Shown: piece by piece, positions 35,050 through 47,680 of the stretch
Layout of the letters: each line of letters starts with the position of its first letter
Numbering within the stretch: the stretch's first letter is position 1
NCBI GenBank assembly: GCA_000697665.1
Contig: KL197711.1
Span: 549,142-613,141 of the forward strand
From: Jaapia argillacea MUCL 33604
Taxonomy: Eukaryota; Basidiomycota; Agaricomycetes; Jaapiales; Jaapiaceae
Length of the DNA: 64,000 nucleotides
Direction: 5' to 3'
Program-made: the position numbers and the translations under genes
Notes under the pieces: generated by a model
What the model was told of the DNA's origin: nothing
Database searches by the model: none
What the model saw: only the letters and a program-made list of their open reading frames with translations

Positions 35050-38000
35050 ATGGCGAGCCCACAACAGATGTCACGTCCGGCATGGCAGACCGACGAGCTC
35101 GACGAAGAGTGGATCGAACCAGACGACGACGAACAAGACTTACCTATCCCTTCCCATGACGGTTCTCGTTCTATATCCATGACTGTCCCTCTAGGCTCCA
35201 TTACTAGCTCAAACTATCCTCTTCCTCTACCTGACGACGATATTTCCCAAAGGGAGCCATATCCCCGCCCACCCACACCTGAACCACCTGGAGGTACCTT
35301 CCTCATTCGAACTGATGTTCCCGATGTCCCTGCATTCTTGCCCAAGACCCCAGGGAGGAACAAGAAGAGCGGTATCAAAGATTTCTTCACTCCTCTTGCA
35401 CTCGAGAAAATGTTTGAGCCTCCTTCACCTCCACCAGCGTTCGCCGCGTTACATCTACCGACGACAGCACCCGTCGTTCCCTCGCCATTATCTCAAGTTC
35501 ACTCCGCTAGCGAGTCCGGAGATGGACTAGACACACGAGATAGTACGGGGAGAGAAGTCATGACTGCAAGCAGCCCCAACTTGATTGCATCACACGCCAG
35601 AAAGCCCAGCATCAATTGTCAATTTACGTTCAGCGTAGCTCCAAAAAAGACACCAAATCCGAGCCCACACCCTCAAGCATCCAGTACACCGGGACCCCCC
35701 GTAGGGCCAAATCCTATGGTCGCTCCACCTACAGATCCCCGGCTCCGTCTCTTCCATTTCCAATACGATACCTTCACACGAGACCACCTATCCGCTATCG
35801 TCGACTCCATCGCGGTCGGAACACCCACAGGTAGCAATGGATCCCGCAGTACCTCTGCACCCGCATCTACACCCACGCCAGGCATTGTATTACAATCTCG
35901 CACTCACTTGTCCAGAGTTTCTGAGAGTAGCGATGCGAGCTCTTCAAGAATGCGTAGTACGAAGCGCGTTCGACTCAGCCCGGCCAGTGATTACGGGTAT
36001 GGTGAGGGTGCAGGTGCAGGTGCAACTATCCGTAGACCAGTCTTGAGAAGGGACTATGTCAGTGAGTCCAAGTCCCTGATGGAGCAGATCAAGCAAGCAA
36101 GGGACTTCTCGACTGTGTCCACCGTCATGAGTGCACACTCTCCTGCTCCAACTTCTGCGAGTCGTCCAGCTGACCGCTCAAGCAGCTTGACACCATCGGG
36201 AGCTCGGGTTCCATCATATCGTAAGCGAATTGCAATCGCCCAGATAGACGTCACTTCGATTCTTACTCTATATCTCTAGAACGCTCACGTCCTGCGTCCT
36301 TGCAGATACCACAACTTGTCGGCCAGGATGTATCGGGCTCGGGCACCGATGAGTCTTCGAAAAGAAGTGGATATTCGTCCTTGGGGTACCGGAAACAAGC
36401 CGCAGACTTGATGGCGCAGATTCGAAATGACATGAAAAGTTCGAGACGCATCCTTTCTGGGGACACCATCGTCTCCGTTTCCCAAACTACCCGAGCCGAA
36501 GAAGACAATAAATCCATGGCGTCTCCAAACCCGAAACGTCATCGTTCTCCCTCGTTGGATAACAAGGAGAACGATGGCTCAAAGACCCCTCCTGCGTTGC
36601 CGCAGATTCACTTCAGCCCCGCCAGGTCCACGAGGTCCACATCGTCTTCGCGAGCTCGACAGAAACAAAGCCCGAGGAGGTTGCTGAGAAGGCTCAGCGC
36701 AGCTGACGAGGTTGATAGGGAAATGGCCCACGAGGTTCCCGAAGTGACCGTCTTCAGTGCATGGACACCTCCTCCTCCACTGGATTTCCGGCGACAGCAA
36801 CAACCTCACGTTCCCGCCATGGCAGTCTACGCCCCTTCACCTTCACCCTCTCGTCGATCCCCTCGCCCCGACAACGTCACCAACCTCCTCGCACCCCCCA
36901 CCGCGACCGGCCCTTCCTATCCCTCCACCTCAGTCCGTCTGAGAACAGGTGAAGACCTCAACCGCTTTGTATCGAGTAGTACTGCTTCTGGTACCACTCT
37001 GACTGCCGGTAGTTCAGGGTCGTTTGCAAAACACGCTGGTCCTGCGCATATGACAAGGATTGGGCCTGGTGATATACCGACTGGATTGCCGGAGCGGGTG
37101 GGGAAGATGGTGTTTGACAAAGTCATGATGAAATGGGTCAAGGATACTGCGAGGGCTACTGCTGGGTTGTCTGGCTCGGGTGGCTCGGGGAGGGATGGGG
37201 TGGGAGGTGGGGAAGATGCGAGATCGGTCGTGACAGACGGTACTGATGGCACTAGCGAAGACCCTTTCAAGGATATTGATAGTTTGAGGGAGGATGATTC
37301 AAGAGACGTGGACGTAGGGGATGGGGAGAACCAACGTGGAAATGGACAGGATGAGGTGGAAATGAGTAGAATTGATGAAGTTGATGAGGAGACGGAGGAT
37401 GAGGAAGAGATGGAGTTGACGAGTTTCTCCTTTGACGACCCTCCAGCCGGTGTGGTTCATGTCATGACAGGAGACACCGACACTGAAGATGAAGAGGACG
37501 ATGACACCGTCGATCGTCACAGTGTTGGTTCGGTCGTGGGCGTTGATGATATGGCTGAAATGTCGGCGATGTCGGCCTCCATGTCTATTGCAGACCACCT
37601 CCCTGATCTCGACGCAGCTGACCTAGGTGATGATACTCCAGAGGTCACCATTGGTCCCATCAGCCCACCAAGAGCTCGCCAGGATCAGTCACGGAGAGAC
37701 GCTTTCGCGACACCTCTACCGCCGCATCGAGATCCAGCTAGCACAGTCCCGACCTCTGTGCTGCGATCAGTACTGAAGAGTGGGACTTTCACACCAAGTT
37801 ACACGCCTGCTAACCGTCCAGGACACCGCCGATCTGTCAGTTTTTCTGACGGCAAGCGGGAGGGTCAGATCAGCGGTATTGGTCGCAAAGAGGTGGAGCC
37901 TACGGATAATTTGTTGGGGGGACTCACTATCCCATCTACCAGGTCGAAACGGATAGCTAATATGATGCAGGGATTGGAAGAACACAGTCAGTCTAATCTT

Positions 38001-40259
38001 TGGAGAGGGCCACAGGTCTGATATCGTTCCGTTGTTTTGCAGCTTTCGAAGAGGAGTCACCTTCCAAGACCAGCTCTGGCCGAACGCCGACGGAGGAGCT
38101 CCAACCCCTTACAGCTCGTAGACCAAGCGCGAGTAACGGTGCACACCTTGGGAAGTCGGATGGTCAGAGTCCGCGAAGAGTGTTCTCGCGGTCGCACACA
38201 ATCAAGTCACCGAAAGCGGTCAGCAACCCAAAAGCGAACGCGACCTTCCTGACAGAATGCTCCTTCGGAGTTGCCCATGACCGACTGGTGCAAGTCATCA
38301 CCGATGTTCAGCCTTTTGAGCCTTACTGGGAAGACCTCAGTTCCATTGAGTTGTCGAAGAGGAATCTGGAGAGCGTGGCGAGGTTAAAGGAGTTTCTACC
38401 ACGATTAGATTCATTGGGCCTGTAAGTTTCACCCCCCCCATATGATCGTCATGACAATGCTCCAACGCTCACGATTCCGTCAGCAATTCGAATCAGTTGA
38501 CCTACCTAAGTGGAGTACCAGCGACTGTCCGGACATTATCAATATCCTCGAACTGGTACGTCGATCATTTCTGACAGGTTGACATCTCCTGTCAACTCAC
38601 CCGATCGTCTTCTCGGGCCAAACAGCCTGTCAAGCACAACTTCCTTCAACCATCTTCCAAACCTTGAGAACCTCGATATCAGTCGCAACAACGTTGATTC
38701 GCTTCGCCGTAAGTCCTTAGCCCACGGTTGTGAGACTGGTAGAAACCTGATATTCATCTAGAATTGGAATGCTTGCGTCACTTGCGAGAGCTTCGGGCGG
38801 ACGGCAACAAGATTTCGAGCCTCGACGGCCTCCAGATGATGGATGGGTTGGTAAAACTCAGCTTGGAAGGCAATCAACTACACGACGTGGACTTGACATC
38901 ATATCGATGGTACGTCCTGCTTATCTGTCGGCGGCCAGGAGGGATTTGACGGGGTTCTCACAGGACGCGGTTAGAGATGCTGAATCTGTGCCGGAATCGG
39001 ATAGAAACTGTCACCGGAATTGCTTCACTTCCAGCCCTTATTGCGTTGAACCTCGGTGCGTTTTCCGGACTAACAGAAGGTGCCTTGCATAATTAAATGA
39101 CGTGATATCTGACCGGTGGTTATAACTTTGCAGATAACAACGCGCTTGCAGAGATTCAGTCACACGGGATTCTATCGCGCCTGCGAATACTTCGCCTAAG
39201 TGGTAATCGTCTACATCAGCTGAACTTGGCCCCTTTCCCAAACCTACGGACTCTGTATGCTGACAACAATTCCCTGGGCGTTCTCGTAAAGGCGAGCCGC
39301 CTGACCAAGTTGGAAAACTTGAGTTTGCGAAACCAGCGCGGAGGAGCATTGTAAGTCAATTCAAGCCTTGTGATCACCAGATGCAAGGTTGCTGAAGATC
39401 TTCGGTTCATAGAAGCCTTTCCATTCGAGATGTCCGCGATGTGAAGCGGTTGTACCTCTCAGGTGCGCATTTCACGCTGTCCCGATACCCCCGTCTGGAG
39501 AGGAACTGACCGAGTTGGATATCGCAGGCAACCCATTGAAGGGTGCATTCATCGATGAGCCATGTTACAACATGGTCTATTTGGAACTTGCTGCCTGTCG
39601 ATTGGCGAGCCTCCCCCCCAACCTGGCGCGGCTAGTTCCAAACCTAAGGGTACTGAACCTCAACTATAACTTCTTGGAGGAAGTGAAAGGGTTGGAGGGG
39701 CTCACTCGGCTCAAGAAGCTGACCATGATAGGGTCTCGACTGAAAGGGACGAAGCCAGTGATCCGGGTACTACAAGGCATGCCAGAAGTGGAGATGCTCG
39801 ATTTCAGGTACGTACGGAGATTGACCTTATGCTGAGTTTGGGGGTTGAGCGGACGAACCCTTCTGATCTGATGTTCTCTCGGTGTTACGTGTGCGCTGAC
39901 CATCTGGTTCCAGGATGAATCCATGTACTCTAGGCTGGTATTTGCCGCTACTCGTCCAAGACGTACCTGGCGCATTACAACCCTCGGAGGGACATGGTGG
40001 TGGTGACGATTGCAATTTGAGGGGTGAGAAGAAAGGGGGACAATCGTGGCAGGAGCTGGACTCCAAATTCCGGCGGGATCTGCCGGATGATGCCTATGTT
40101 GGTCGGTTGGCATATCGAGGATTGGTTATGCGCGCCTGTCCTCACATTCGCATGCTGGATGGGGTCGGAGTATCGGAGAAGGAAAGGGAGAAGGCCAACC
40201 ATCTGCTTGTGGGAATCATGGCGAAAAGAGGGAAGGAGGGGCAAGGGAAGCGGGGGTGA
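35050..40259 (+). CDS. cdc11: Septation initiation network scaffold Cdc11/Nud1 (leucine-rich repeat protein)
   Basis: Spindle pole body scaffold that recruits the SIN/MEN GTPase and kinases to couple mitotic exit with cytokinesis (family knowledge). The first two large exons (35050 to about 37990) encode a long disordered acidic/Ser-Pro region with two segments typical of Cdc11/Nud1: the FFTPLALEKMFEPPSPPP block and GLPERVGKMVFDKVMMKWV. Then a region ending CSFGVAHDRLVQVITDVQPF begins the LRR part: LSKRNLESVARLKEFLPRLD, NLENLDISRNNVDSL, LRELRADGNKISSLDGL, LVKLSLEGNQLHDVD, LIALNL-DNNALAEI, LRILRLSGNRLHQLNLAPF, NLRVLNLNYNFLEEVKGLEG. The family-typical ending is EMLDFR joined to MNPCTLGWYLPLL, then DLPDDAYVGRLAYRGLVM and CPHIRMLDGVGVSEKEREKA. 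About ten introns, mostly between repeats. Start ATG 35050 (MASPQQMSRPAWQTDELDEE). Confidence 0.92.
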
Positions 40260-41187
40260 GGTGGTGAGTTCGGTTCCGCGAGCCGCGGAAAGGACAATGT
40301 TTTTGTATTCCTCGATTGGTTGGGCGATTGAAGATTTGCTATGTACATAGATTGCTCTCGATTTGCGCGTTCCATATTTACAGATTTAGTCCCCTGGTTT
40401 AGCTCCGTTGAAACCCCGAGGTTATCGAAGGAAGGAAGGTTGATGTTGATGGGAGGGCTGATCTCTGCTGTATCTTGGATGTCTGGAGAGCACGCGACGG
40501 TGGGATGACGAGGGGTTGAAATGAGCCGGAGATAAAGTTGGACTGGCGATACGGAGCTCCGGAAACAGGAGCGGGGCCGGGAATTCAAGTCCGCGAATTT
40601 TATAGTGAGAATTTGGATGTGATTGTGTGCCTGATGGGCTGGGTGCAGATGAGATTCGGTTTGCAGGATCGTATGTGGGCATCGACGCCAATATACCCTT
40701 TTATGGGTTGCTTTCACTCGCCGCTGGTCAGCTTACTGGGCTGAAACGGAGGAAAGGGGACATGTGGTCGTGAGCTGAGTCGACGACCGTGGTCTGCAGG
40801 ATATTGTAGAGGGAGTAGGCGTCGAAGGAAGGACAACGAAGAATGGGGGGGATTGTGTGGGAACAGGACCGGGGAAATGGTGTTGAGAAATAATCGGGGT
40901 GATCGAACAAGGTTTGTAGTGATTAATTACGAGGATTATGCACAGCATTCGTTGTCGTCGATTCCGGTGAGTGGAATCTTTTGAGGAATCTTCGGTTAGC
41001 ATGATTGGGTACCGAATAAACAGGCACGCAGACGAGACCGACACCGGAATGGAAATCCCCCAACATGGAAGGCCCGTGGTCTCATTAAACCTCGTCCTAT
41101 TAAGCCCCATTCCCACATCCTTCGCCTTTAAAGTCCCTCCCGCCCTTTCCTAAAAATCTTTTGCTTGCCTGCTTGGCCTTCGTGTCC
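40260..41187. promoter_or_regulatory. Intergenic region upstream of the TALE homeodomain gene
   Basis: No gene is supported. Minus-strand frames of up to 191 codons overlap the end of CDC11 and have no motif. A pyrimidine-rich stretch runs into the homeodomain gene start. Confidence 0.4.
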
Positions 41188-43484
41188 ATGATCGAGCCCA
41201 AGTCCAATCGTGAAGCCCTCAGCTCATACAAGGTTGCGCAATTGCAGCTCGCCTTGTGAGTCTTCACTCTTAATTACCTTCCTTGCGTAAGCTGCTGTCA
41301 CCTGTCAATCCATCTGCATGCTTTTTTTCCCGCTGCTCCTGGTTCATTCGTGGCCTGTTCGTTCTCTTTGCCTCCGCGACGTTTAAAGTCTCAATCCGTC
41401 AACATCTGCTGACATTATTCTTCCTCGCGTTAGGACCAAAGTCGGCGACGCCAACTCTGTCACTGACTCTGTTCTAGTAGACGACGTTTCTGTCTCGGGC
41501 TCCCCTATAGTGTGCGTACTTCTTCTTTCGCCTCAAGTCATTGTCTTCTCATGATCATCTTCACCCAGTCCGACGGATCAGGAGATTCCCTATTCTACGA
41601 GACGCATGTCCAGTTCAGCAGCTTCTGCCGCTGATTCTGACATTTCCCGCCCTGAAAAACGCCCTCGCTCCCCTTCTGAAACTCCAGAAGCAAAGAGGCG
41701 CCGTCCAACAATTTCTGTCGATCAAAACGCTTGGAGCAGTTCTTCAGCATCTCCTCAACCCGCCCCCGCTTCCATCCCCGACAAACCACTCTCTGGAGAC
41801 ACACCTGCAGACGGATCCAAGGTTCAGTTGCCCTCGATTTTCTCGACTTTTGAAGATCCCTACCGCCACGAATATCGCCGGGCTTCATTGCCTACTCTCC
41901 ACTCAGAGTCTACAGCCAGTCGCGTTAGGCTTCCTTATCCTGCGTCAGGGACTCGCGGCACGCTCGGTTCTTCGGCCCAGCCGTCGGGACTAGCATCGTA
42001 TCAATTTCCCAACACTCAGTCTTCTGACCCCTCTCCTCTACCGCAAGACTCCATCTCCGGTCGCCCAAGGTGAGCCCCCGGTATTCAAATTACTTGCGTC
42101 GGATCGTTCCCCGGATATGCCAATTATTAACTTCTCCGATCCTTATCCATTTTGTTCTAGTCCTTCTTACGTCTCAACTCCTTCGACGTTCAACTCCCCT
42201 CTTTCTCCAGAGTACGTCTCCCGTGCACCGGCTTCTTCTGTCAACCAGCATATCAACCCTTGGGCTTCTCCTATTATCAGACCCAATTCCACCCCTGGTC
42301 AATTGGGTAGTGGCGCATCGGTCAAGTACGACGACAGTATTCGACATTCCTCTTTAGGAGCGCCTCTTGCTGAACATCAAATGTTCGGTGGGGCCACGCG
42401 AATATCTGGTCAAGATCGTAGCAGAAGTTCACTCCCCACTTCAGCTCAGGCGACTAACATCAAAACCGAGTGGACATTCCCCAATAATACTGAACTCGTC
42501 ATGCCATCCGTTCCCGCCTATTCCTCTGCTCCCTCCCAACCTTCTATCGCTGTCCCCGCATCCCCCACTCATTCACCCCAACCCGGTCCGTCACCTCTGG
42601 TTGAACGTCCACCGCGGAAACGCGGTAAGCTACCCAAGCACGTTACCGACTTTCTAAAAGACTGGCTTCACCGGCACTCCGATCACCCGTATCCTAGTGA
42701 GGAAGAGAAGAAGCAACTGTGCCATGCCACCGGTCTGAGCATGAGCCAAGTATCGAACTGGATGATCAACGTGAGTCACTGCATTCGATGCCTTGCATGA
42801 ACATCTCTGACTGCGCCATTTATTTATCCCCAGGCTCGTCGGCGAATTCTTGCACCTGCGCAGCGTGCGGCGTCAAACCCTTCGACATCACATCCTTATT
42901 CCACTGCGCGATCAGGCTCTTCTACCTCTGCCCTCATGCAGGCGGGTGGTCGTCGCGCGTCCGTGCCGACAGATAGTCTCCAATTGTATCATCCAATGTC
43001 CCTCCAGTCCCTGCCTGCAACTCATACATCGGATTATCTCACCTCCTCTGCACGTCACATGATGGGCGTACCTCGTTCCAACTCATCCCCCTATGGAATG
43101 GAGTACGCGCAGACCTCAAATCGGTTGTCCTATGTGCCCACGCAGCACAGCTCCGGGCACTACCTCCCATCTGGCGTCCCCATGTCTGCTCCGGCAGCCA
43201 TTACATCCGGGCCGTACAACTCCCATGGCACGTACCAACAGCAGGCGTTGTACGCGCAGCAAACTCAGCATCATTCTCCTACCCCGCCGTCGTCCTCCGC
43301 ACCAATACCCTCTACGTATATGAGCGGATCTCATGGCAGCGGCAACTCACGGCTGTCAGGCCAGGGGTCAGGTGCACCACACCCACAGTCGCAACCACAG
43401 CATGATCAGTCCCAAAGATATTATTCAGACGGACCCTCGCAGCCTGGTTCTGCCCCTGGTTCGGGATACCCTACACCTCAATAA
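41188..43484 (+). CDS. TALE-class (KN) homeodomain transcription factor
   Basis: Nuclear DNA-binding protein. Short first exon MIEPKSNREALSSYKVAQLQ, second exon TKVGDANSVTDSVLVDDVSV, then a nuclear-localisation-like SRPEKRPRSPSETPEAKRRR and a long Ser/Pro/Thr-rich region. The homeodomain lies at about 42600-42770 and continues after an intron: RKRGKLPKHVTDFLKDWLHR, HSDHPYPSEEEKKQL with the three-residue loop extension PYP, CHATGLSMSQVSNWMIN, then ARRRIL. The intron 42771-42833 falls exactly between WMIN and ARRR. The C-terminal 200 residues are Gln/Ser/Tyr-rich, as in activation or low-complexity regions, ending GSGYPTPQ. Five or so introns. The recognition helix has W-M-x-N where most TALE proteins have W-F-x-N. 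Targets unknown; related factors control basidiomycete development. Confidence 0.9.
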
Positions 43485-45286
43485 TCTTCATATTTATTCT
43501 TTCTTGGAACGGGGCTATATTTCTTGTCAAGGGCTTTGGCCGCAGCTATGCGCCAGCGAAGAGACTTCGATTCCCGTGTGTAAATGATACCAAATAGCTG
43601 TATATCCCCGTTGTAGTTGGACTCTTTGCTCATGGGACTCGAGTTTACCTCCTCTTCGTCGTTGCCAGACAATTCCCCCCTTCTCCAGAAAGAGGATATC
43701 TCTGACGATTCATTCATCTCTGCCATCTGCGGAAATCTCCATGGCTTGTGCTTCTGCTTTGGTGCTTCGCTCTACCCTCTTCGGAGTTTGTTTACAACTC
43801 CCATCCCCTACTCGCTTCCCTGATCATGACATCGTCTCATGCTCGCTGATTTCTTGATCTTGTTCGAATACCACAAGCATTGTATCATTTACATTAGATA
43901 CCCCTACCTAGACAACAACCCTTCACATTCGCATCCATAGCAATAAAATCGTTCATGGCCTATTCCGACCTGCAAGGTCCTCACCTGTCCTCACCGGCTC
44001 AAAATACACCAAGCGTGAAACACAATATCTATTTTGGCCATAGATGGTTTGATCAGCCACGTCGCAGGATCTGGCCACTCTCGATCGACGATCGCAAAGA
44101 TACCGACGGTGATGGAAGTAATAAACGACGAATGTAGGGTGTCGCAGCGAGGGCGTGTAAGTAAAATTACGTGCTGCACGTTGAATGAATCGGTTGGCTC
44201 GTGAAGTTGTGGAGATTGTGAAATCCTAGGAGGAGAAGGTTCCATGTATCGGTCCCGGACCGAAGGTATCTTTCCCCTCGAGATCCCCGTGTGATGGTTG
44301 ACCCGTTGTCCATACTAGTACTCCTCCAAGATCCTACCGACCTGTGCGATGGTGACCGCACACAGCTTGCGGGTAGTCGCGAGTGAGTTTGCCCTGGGAG
44401 GGTTTAGACCATGCAGCCATATCCAGGCACATGGGATGATGGCGGCCGTGCAAACTGTGCACATGGAATTATATCTGTCCGATCCAGGCGGGTGCGAAAT
44501 TTCACTCTCTCGAAAAAGGTTACAAAGCCACTCAAAGCCATTGGTGGGTCCCTCTCACCATAGATTGACGAACGATTACGATTTTCATTCAAATATTTAG
44601 GCATCAGTAGATGAGGACGGACGATCATTCCGAATATGACCTTTCTGCTTGAGGGGCACTAAGACCTTGTGCTCGAGGCGGTGGCGAACTTGGGGGGCAT
44701 AAAGCCTATATTCGAGCCGATGGCATACCAGCGTCTATGCAGGCACCACATTTGTCGGGTCAACCCCCGAGACTGAACGAATATACAACGGCATCTGGTT
44801 CCCCATTCCCGGTTCGGACCTGACAAACGGACGGGTAACAACACTACGCACAACAGGTGGGGTTCAGCTCCCTGCAGGCACAAATGATAGGACGAGATCG
44901 CACTCACTTGATTTTCTTTTCGACGACAGTTGTCGGGTCGATGGAAAATTCAAGGTCGCGTAAGAGGACGTACAAGAATATCTTTATTCTGCCGACGGAC
45001 AATAGTCAGTACAAGGGGGCAACGTCAACCAGACTAACCAGGTATGGAGCCTTGCGCACCAGCCCTCGCCCACATGGGACATGGGGGACACAGTGGCCAT
45101 TGAATGTCGTTCTCAACGCAATCTCAACGTGGTGTTTTACGGACGACTGACGGCAGGCTACCCTTTTGTAGCAATCCTTTTCTGCCACATTATTCGGGAA
45201 ACATCATTCAGGGAAGAGGGCCGTAATGTCTCCACCAATCCCGAGAGCTGCCCCCATGCCCCCTCCGTCCAATCAGGGAGTCATTC
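43485..45286. other. 1.8-kb intergenic region with no supported gene
   Basis: Only short or motif-free frames are present. A stretch around 44766-44946 reads openly as GIWFPIPGSDLTNGRVTTLR and onward for about 60 codons, followed after 44946 by other short open pieces. This could be a decayed gene, but I cannot assign a family. Confidence 0.4.
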
Positions 45287-45495
45287 CTAGGTCTCCGAGC
45301 GGACCTCAGCGAAGCTCGACTATACGCCGACATAATGCGCACAACTCGAGACGTGCCTACGACCCATGGGCACAAGCACACAAAAAGTGCGATTGCTAGA
45401 TCTCCGAGCGGACGTCGAAGTTCGATGATACACCGACGCAATGCGCACAACTCGAGACGTGCCTACAACCCATGGACGCAAGGGCACGAAAGGCG
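45287..45495 (+). repeat. 109-bp imperfect tandem repeat, two copies
   Basis: Copy 1 is 45287-45395 and copy 2 is 45396 to about 45495; both begin CTAG-TCTCCGAGCGGAC. They share a 27-base identical block (AATGCGCACAAC and onward to GTGCCTAC), and copy 2 lacks three bases relative to copy 1. Each copy reads as a related peptide (RSPSGPQRSSTIRRHNAHNS and RSPSGRRSSMIHRRNAHNSR, both continuing to AY-PW-Q-H), but in different frames because the period is not a multiple of three. The array lies directly beyond the 3' end of the P450. Confidence 0.75.
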
Positions 45496-45627
45496 TAACG
45501 ACAACACCCCCATAGCGACAGCAACAACCGTATAACCCTTTCAAACTGTGGGATCCAGCCGCAGGATCTAACGGCAACGACCCTCACCGCCGCGTCCACC
45601 ACCGTCCTCATCCAAAAAATAAACCAC

Positions 45628-47511
45628 TCACTCTATCAAAGCAAACCGATACCCAATACAAGCTCTATTCCCATTGATCGGATTCCCATTCAAAAATGTA
45701 AGGATATTGGAGTAGAGTCCAGGGATAGCTTTCGCCTCCTCCGGCGGGCTCTTCCAACGTTCCGGCCTAAGGTACCCAACCCAATCAGCCCTCGCCCCAC
45801 CCTAAAACTCAAGGCAACACACACCTAAAAAGATTGGCATCCTCTCCCCAAACCTCCATACTCCTCCCGATAGCCTGTATAGGAACCGATATAATATCAC
45901 CCTTCCTAACCTCCACATACGCCCTCCGCACTCCATCCTTCCCCACCACCTCGCTCTTCAACGGAATCTCATCCCTCTCCCTCCCCACAGCCCTCATAGT
46001 ATTCGTAATAGGCGCATGTAACCTCAAACTCTCCCTCACCACCCAATCCAAATACTCCAATTCACATATTTCTTGGATGAGAGAGGGAGAGGTGGGTGAG
46101 AGGGTGCGGAGGGAGGTACGGAGGGTGTTTTGGGTGGAGGGTGAGAGGGATAGGGCGTAGAGCGTCCATGTTAGAGAGGAGGATGTGGTTTCGTAACCTG
46201 CGGTTAGGAAGGTTGAGATTTGGCAGAGGATTTCTGGGGTTGACATGCGTTGGGAGGGGGTCGTGGACATGTTTGAGCGGACTGTATGGCGTCGAGATGA
46301 GGTTGGGATGATGTGGGTGGATAAGAGAGACTCACCTAGGACGCTGAACAAGTCCCTACCAAGGGTCGTCTTGTCGACTTTACCATCATTCTCCATCTCG
46401 GCCAAGACTGCATCTCTTCGCTCTTGGATCAACCCAAGTCCTATACGCTTCATCGTTTCCTTGGCCTTTCCCATCAACGCATTGTTCCTCCTCTATTTCC
46501 ATTATCAGTCCTGGGAGGAATGAGGGCGGAGAAGAGCTACGCACGAATCTCCTGAGAATGGGGAACCAAACTTGGAGAATGGTGATGATGCGAAACTTGC
46601 GAGCGGTGGAGAATATGACGCTGAATGCATTGGCCAGTTCGTCGTCTTGGTTTTCGAGGGAGTTGAAGGGGTATCCGAAACCTGTTGGGGCAATGAATGG
46701 GGTTGGTGAAGTCATGGAATTGGTGAGGGGAGGTACGGACCTGCGAGACCGATCACGTCCAAAGTGGCTCGTCCAAGCCAAGCCAATACGTCGACAGTTT
46801 GTTTCGGAGTTGTCTCGTCGGCGTGTTGATCTTGTGCCATCTGGAGCCAGATATCTCGGAGCTGTGAGGCAGACAGGTGAGCAAAGAATACGACGGATGT
46901 GGGTGGAGGAAGGGACCTGAGTTGCCTTTTCCCAGAATATAGGTGTCAAGGACTTGATATGAGTTGTGGTAAAGGCGGGAGCCTGGGGAGGGATTATCAA
47001 CGGTGCGAGTAGCTCTATGAGATGAGACCATTACTGACTAGTATTTTACGCTGTAGGCAGAGAGGACGTGAGGAAAGCGACGGCAGGTGAACGGAGGGCG
47101 TACCTGTCTTCGATGCTGATCACCCTCGACAGTCAAAAGACCGTCGTGGCCAGCGGCCATGCTGGCCAAATTATCCCTTACAAACTCTGGTTTGGGATAG
47201 TCGTATGCGCTGCCGAGGATATATGCGACTGCTCTCAGATCCATGGTCATAAGCCTGCGTCCACCGATGAAGCCCTTGTAAACAAAAGTGTTGCCATACT
47301 TTTGTTGCCAAGTATGGAGAAGACCATTGTTTTCCTGGTCGTGCATGTCTTTCAGGTTGCCCATGAACCATGAGTGGGAGGGAGGACCTGGCAGGCGACG
47401 GAGAGGGGAGAGGTGTTGGGATATGAGGAGACGGAGGAAAGTGGAGAGGGCGTAGCAGAAGACGAGGAGAAGGGGGACGAGAAGGAGCAGGGAGGGGGTG
47501 TATGGGTACAT
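45628..47511 (-). pseudogene. Cytochrome P450, probably non-functional (altered haem loop, no C-terminus)
   Basis: Membrane-anchored fungal P450. Start MYPYTPSLLLLVPLLLVFCY is the ER anchor, then LRRLPGPPSHSWFMGNLKDM. Exons join to HRRQRKIL-APAFTTTHIKSL, DVIGLAGFGYPFNSLENQDD, the I-helix FLTAGYETTSSSLTWTLYAL (AGxET), the ExxR motif VVRESLRLHAPITNTMRAVG, and PERW at the start of the last visible exon. The haem region reads [20 protein letters not shown]: the Cys is present, but a 9-base direct repeat (45667-45675 and 45682-45690, 15-base period) inserts five residues, separating the expected F from GxRxC. The frame stops at 45628-45630 right after FALIE, so the usual last 50-60 residues are missing. 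No matching exon is visible further along. A GTGAGT donor overlaps this stop, so an exon lost or displaced by the adjacent repeat is possible. Family subclass not assigned. Confidence 0.8.
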
Positions 47512-47680
47512 TCTACCTGACAAGCAGGACTCGACGCGGAGGATATAAGAACACAGAATTTAATCTTATCTTCTTCGGGAACAGGACCCCAATCACTGCT
47601 ACGCAGCCAACCACACTGATCGAAGTCCCGATCTCAGAGCCCGAGTTGACCGAGAGCAGCAACCTCGGCACCGAACTTCG
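47512..47680. promoter_or_regulatory. Short divergent promoter between the P450 and METTL25-like genes
   Basis: 169 bases separate the two start codons. No clear element is seen apart from an AT-rich patch at about 47560-47580. Confidence 0.4.
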
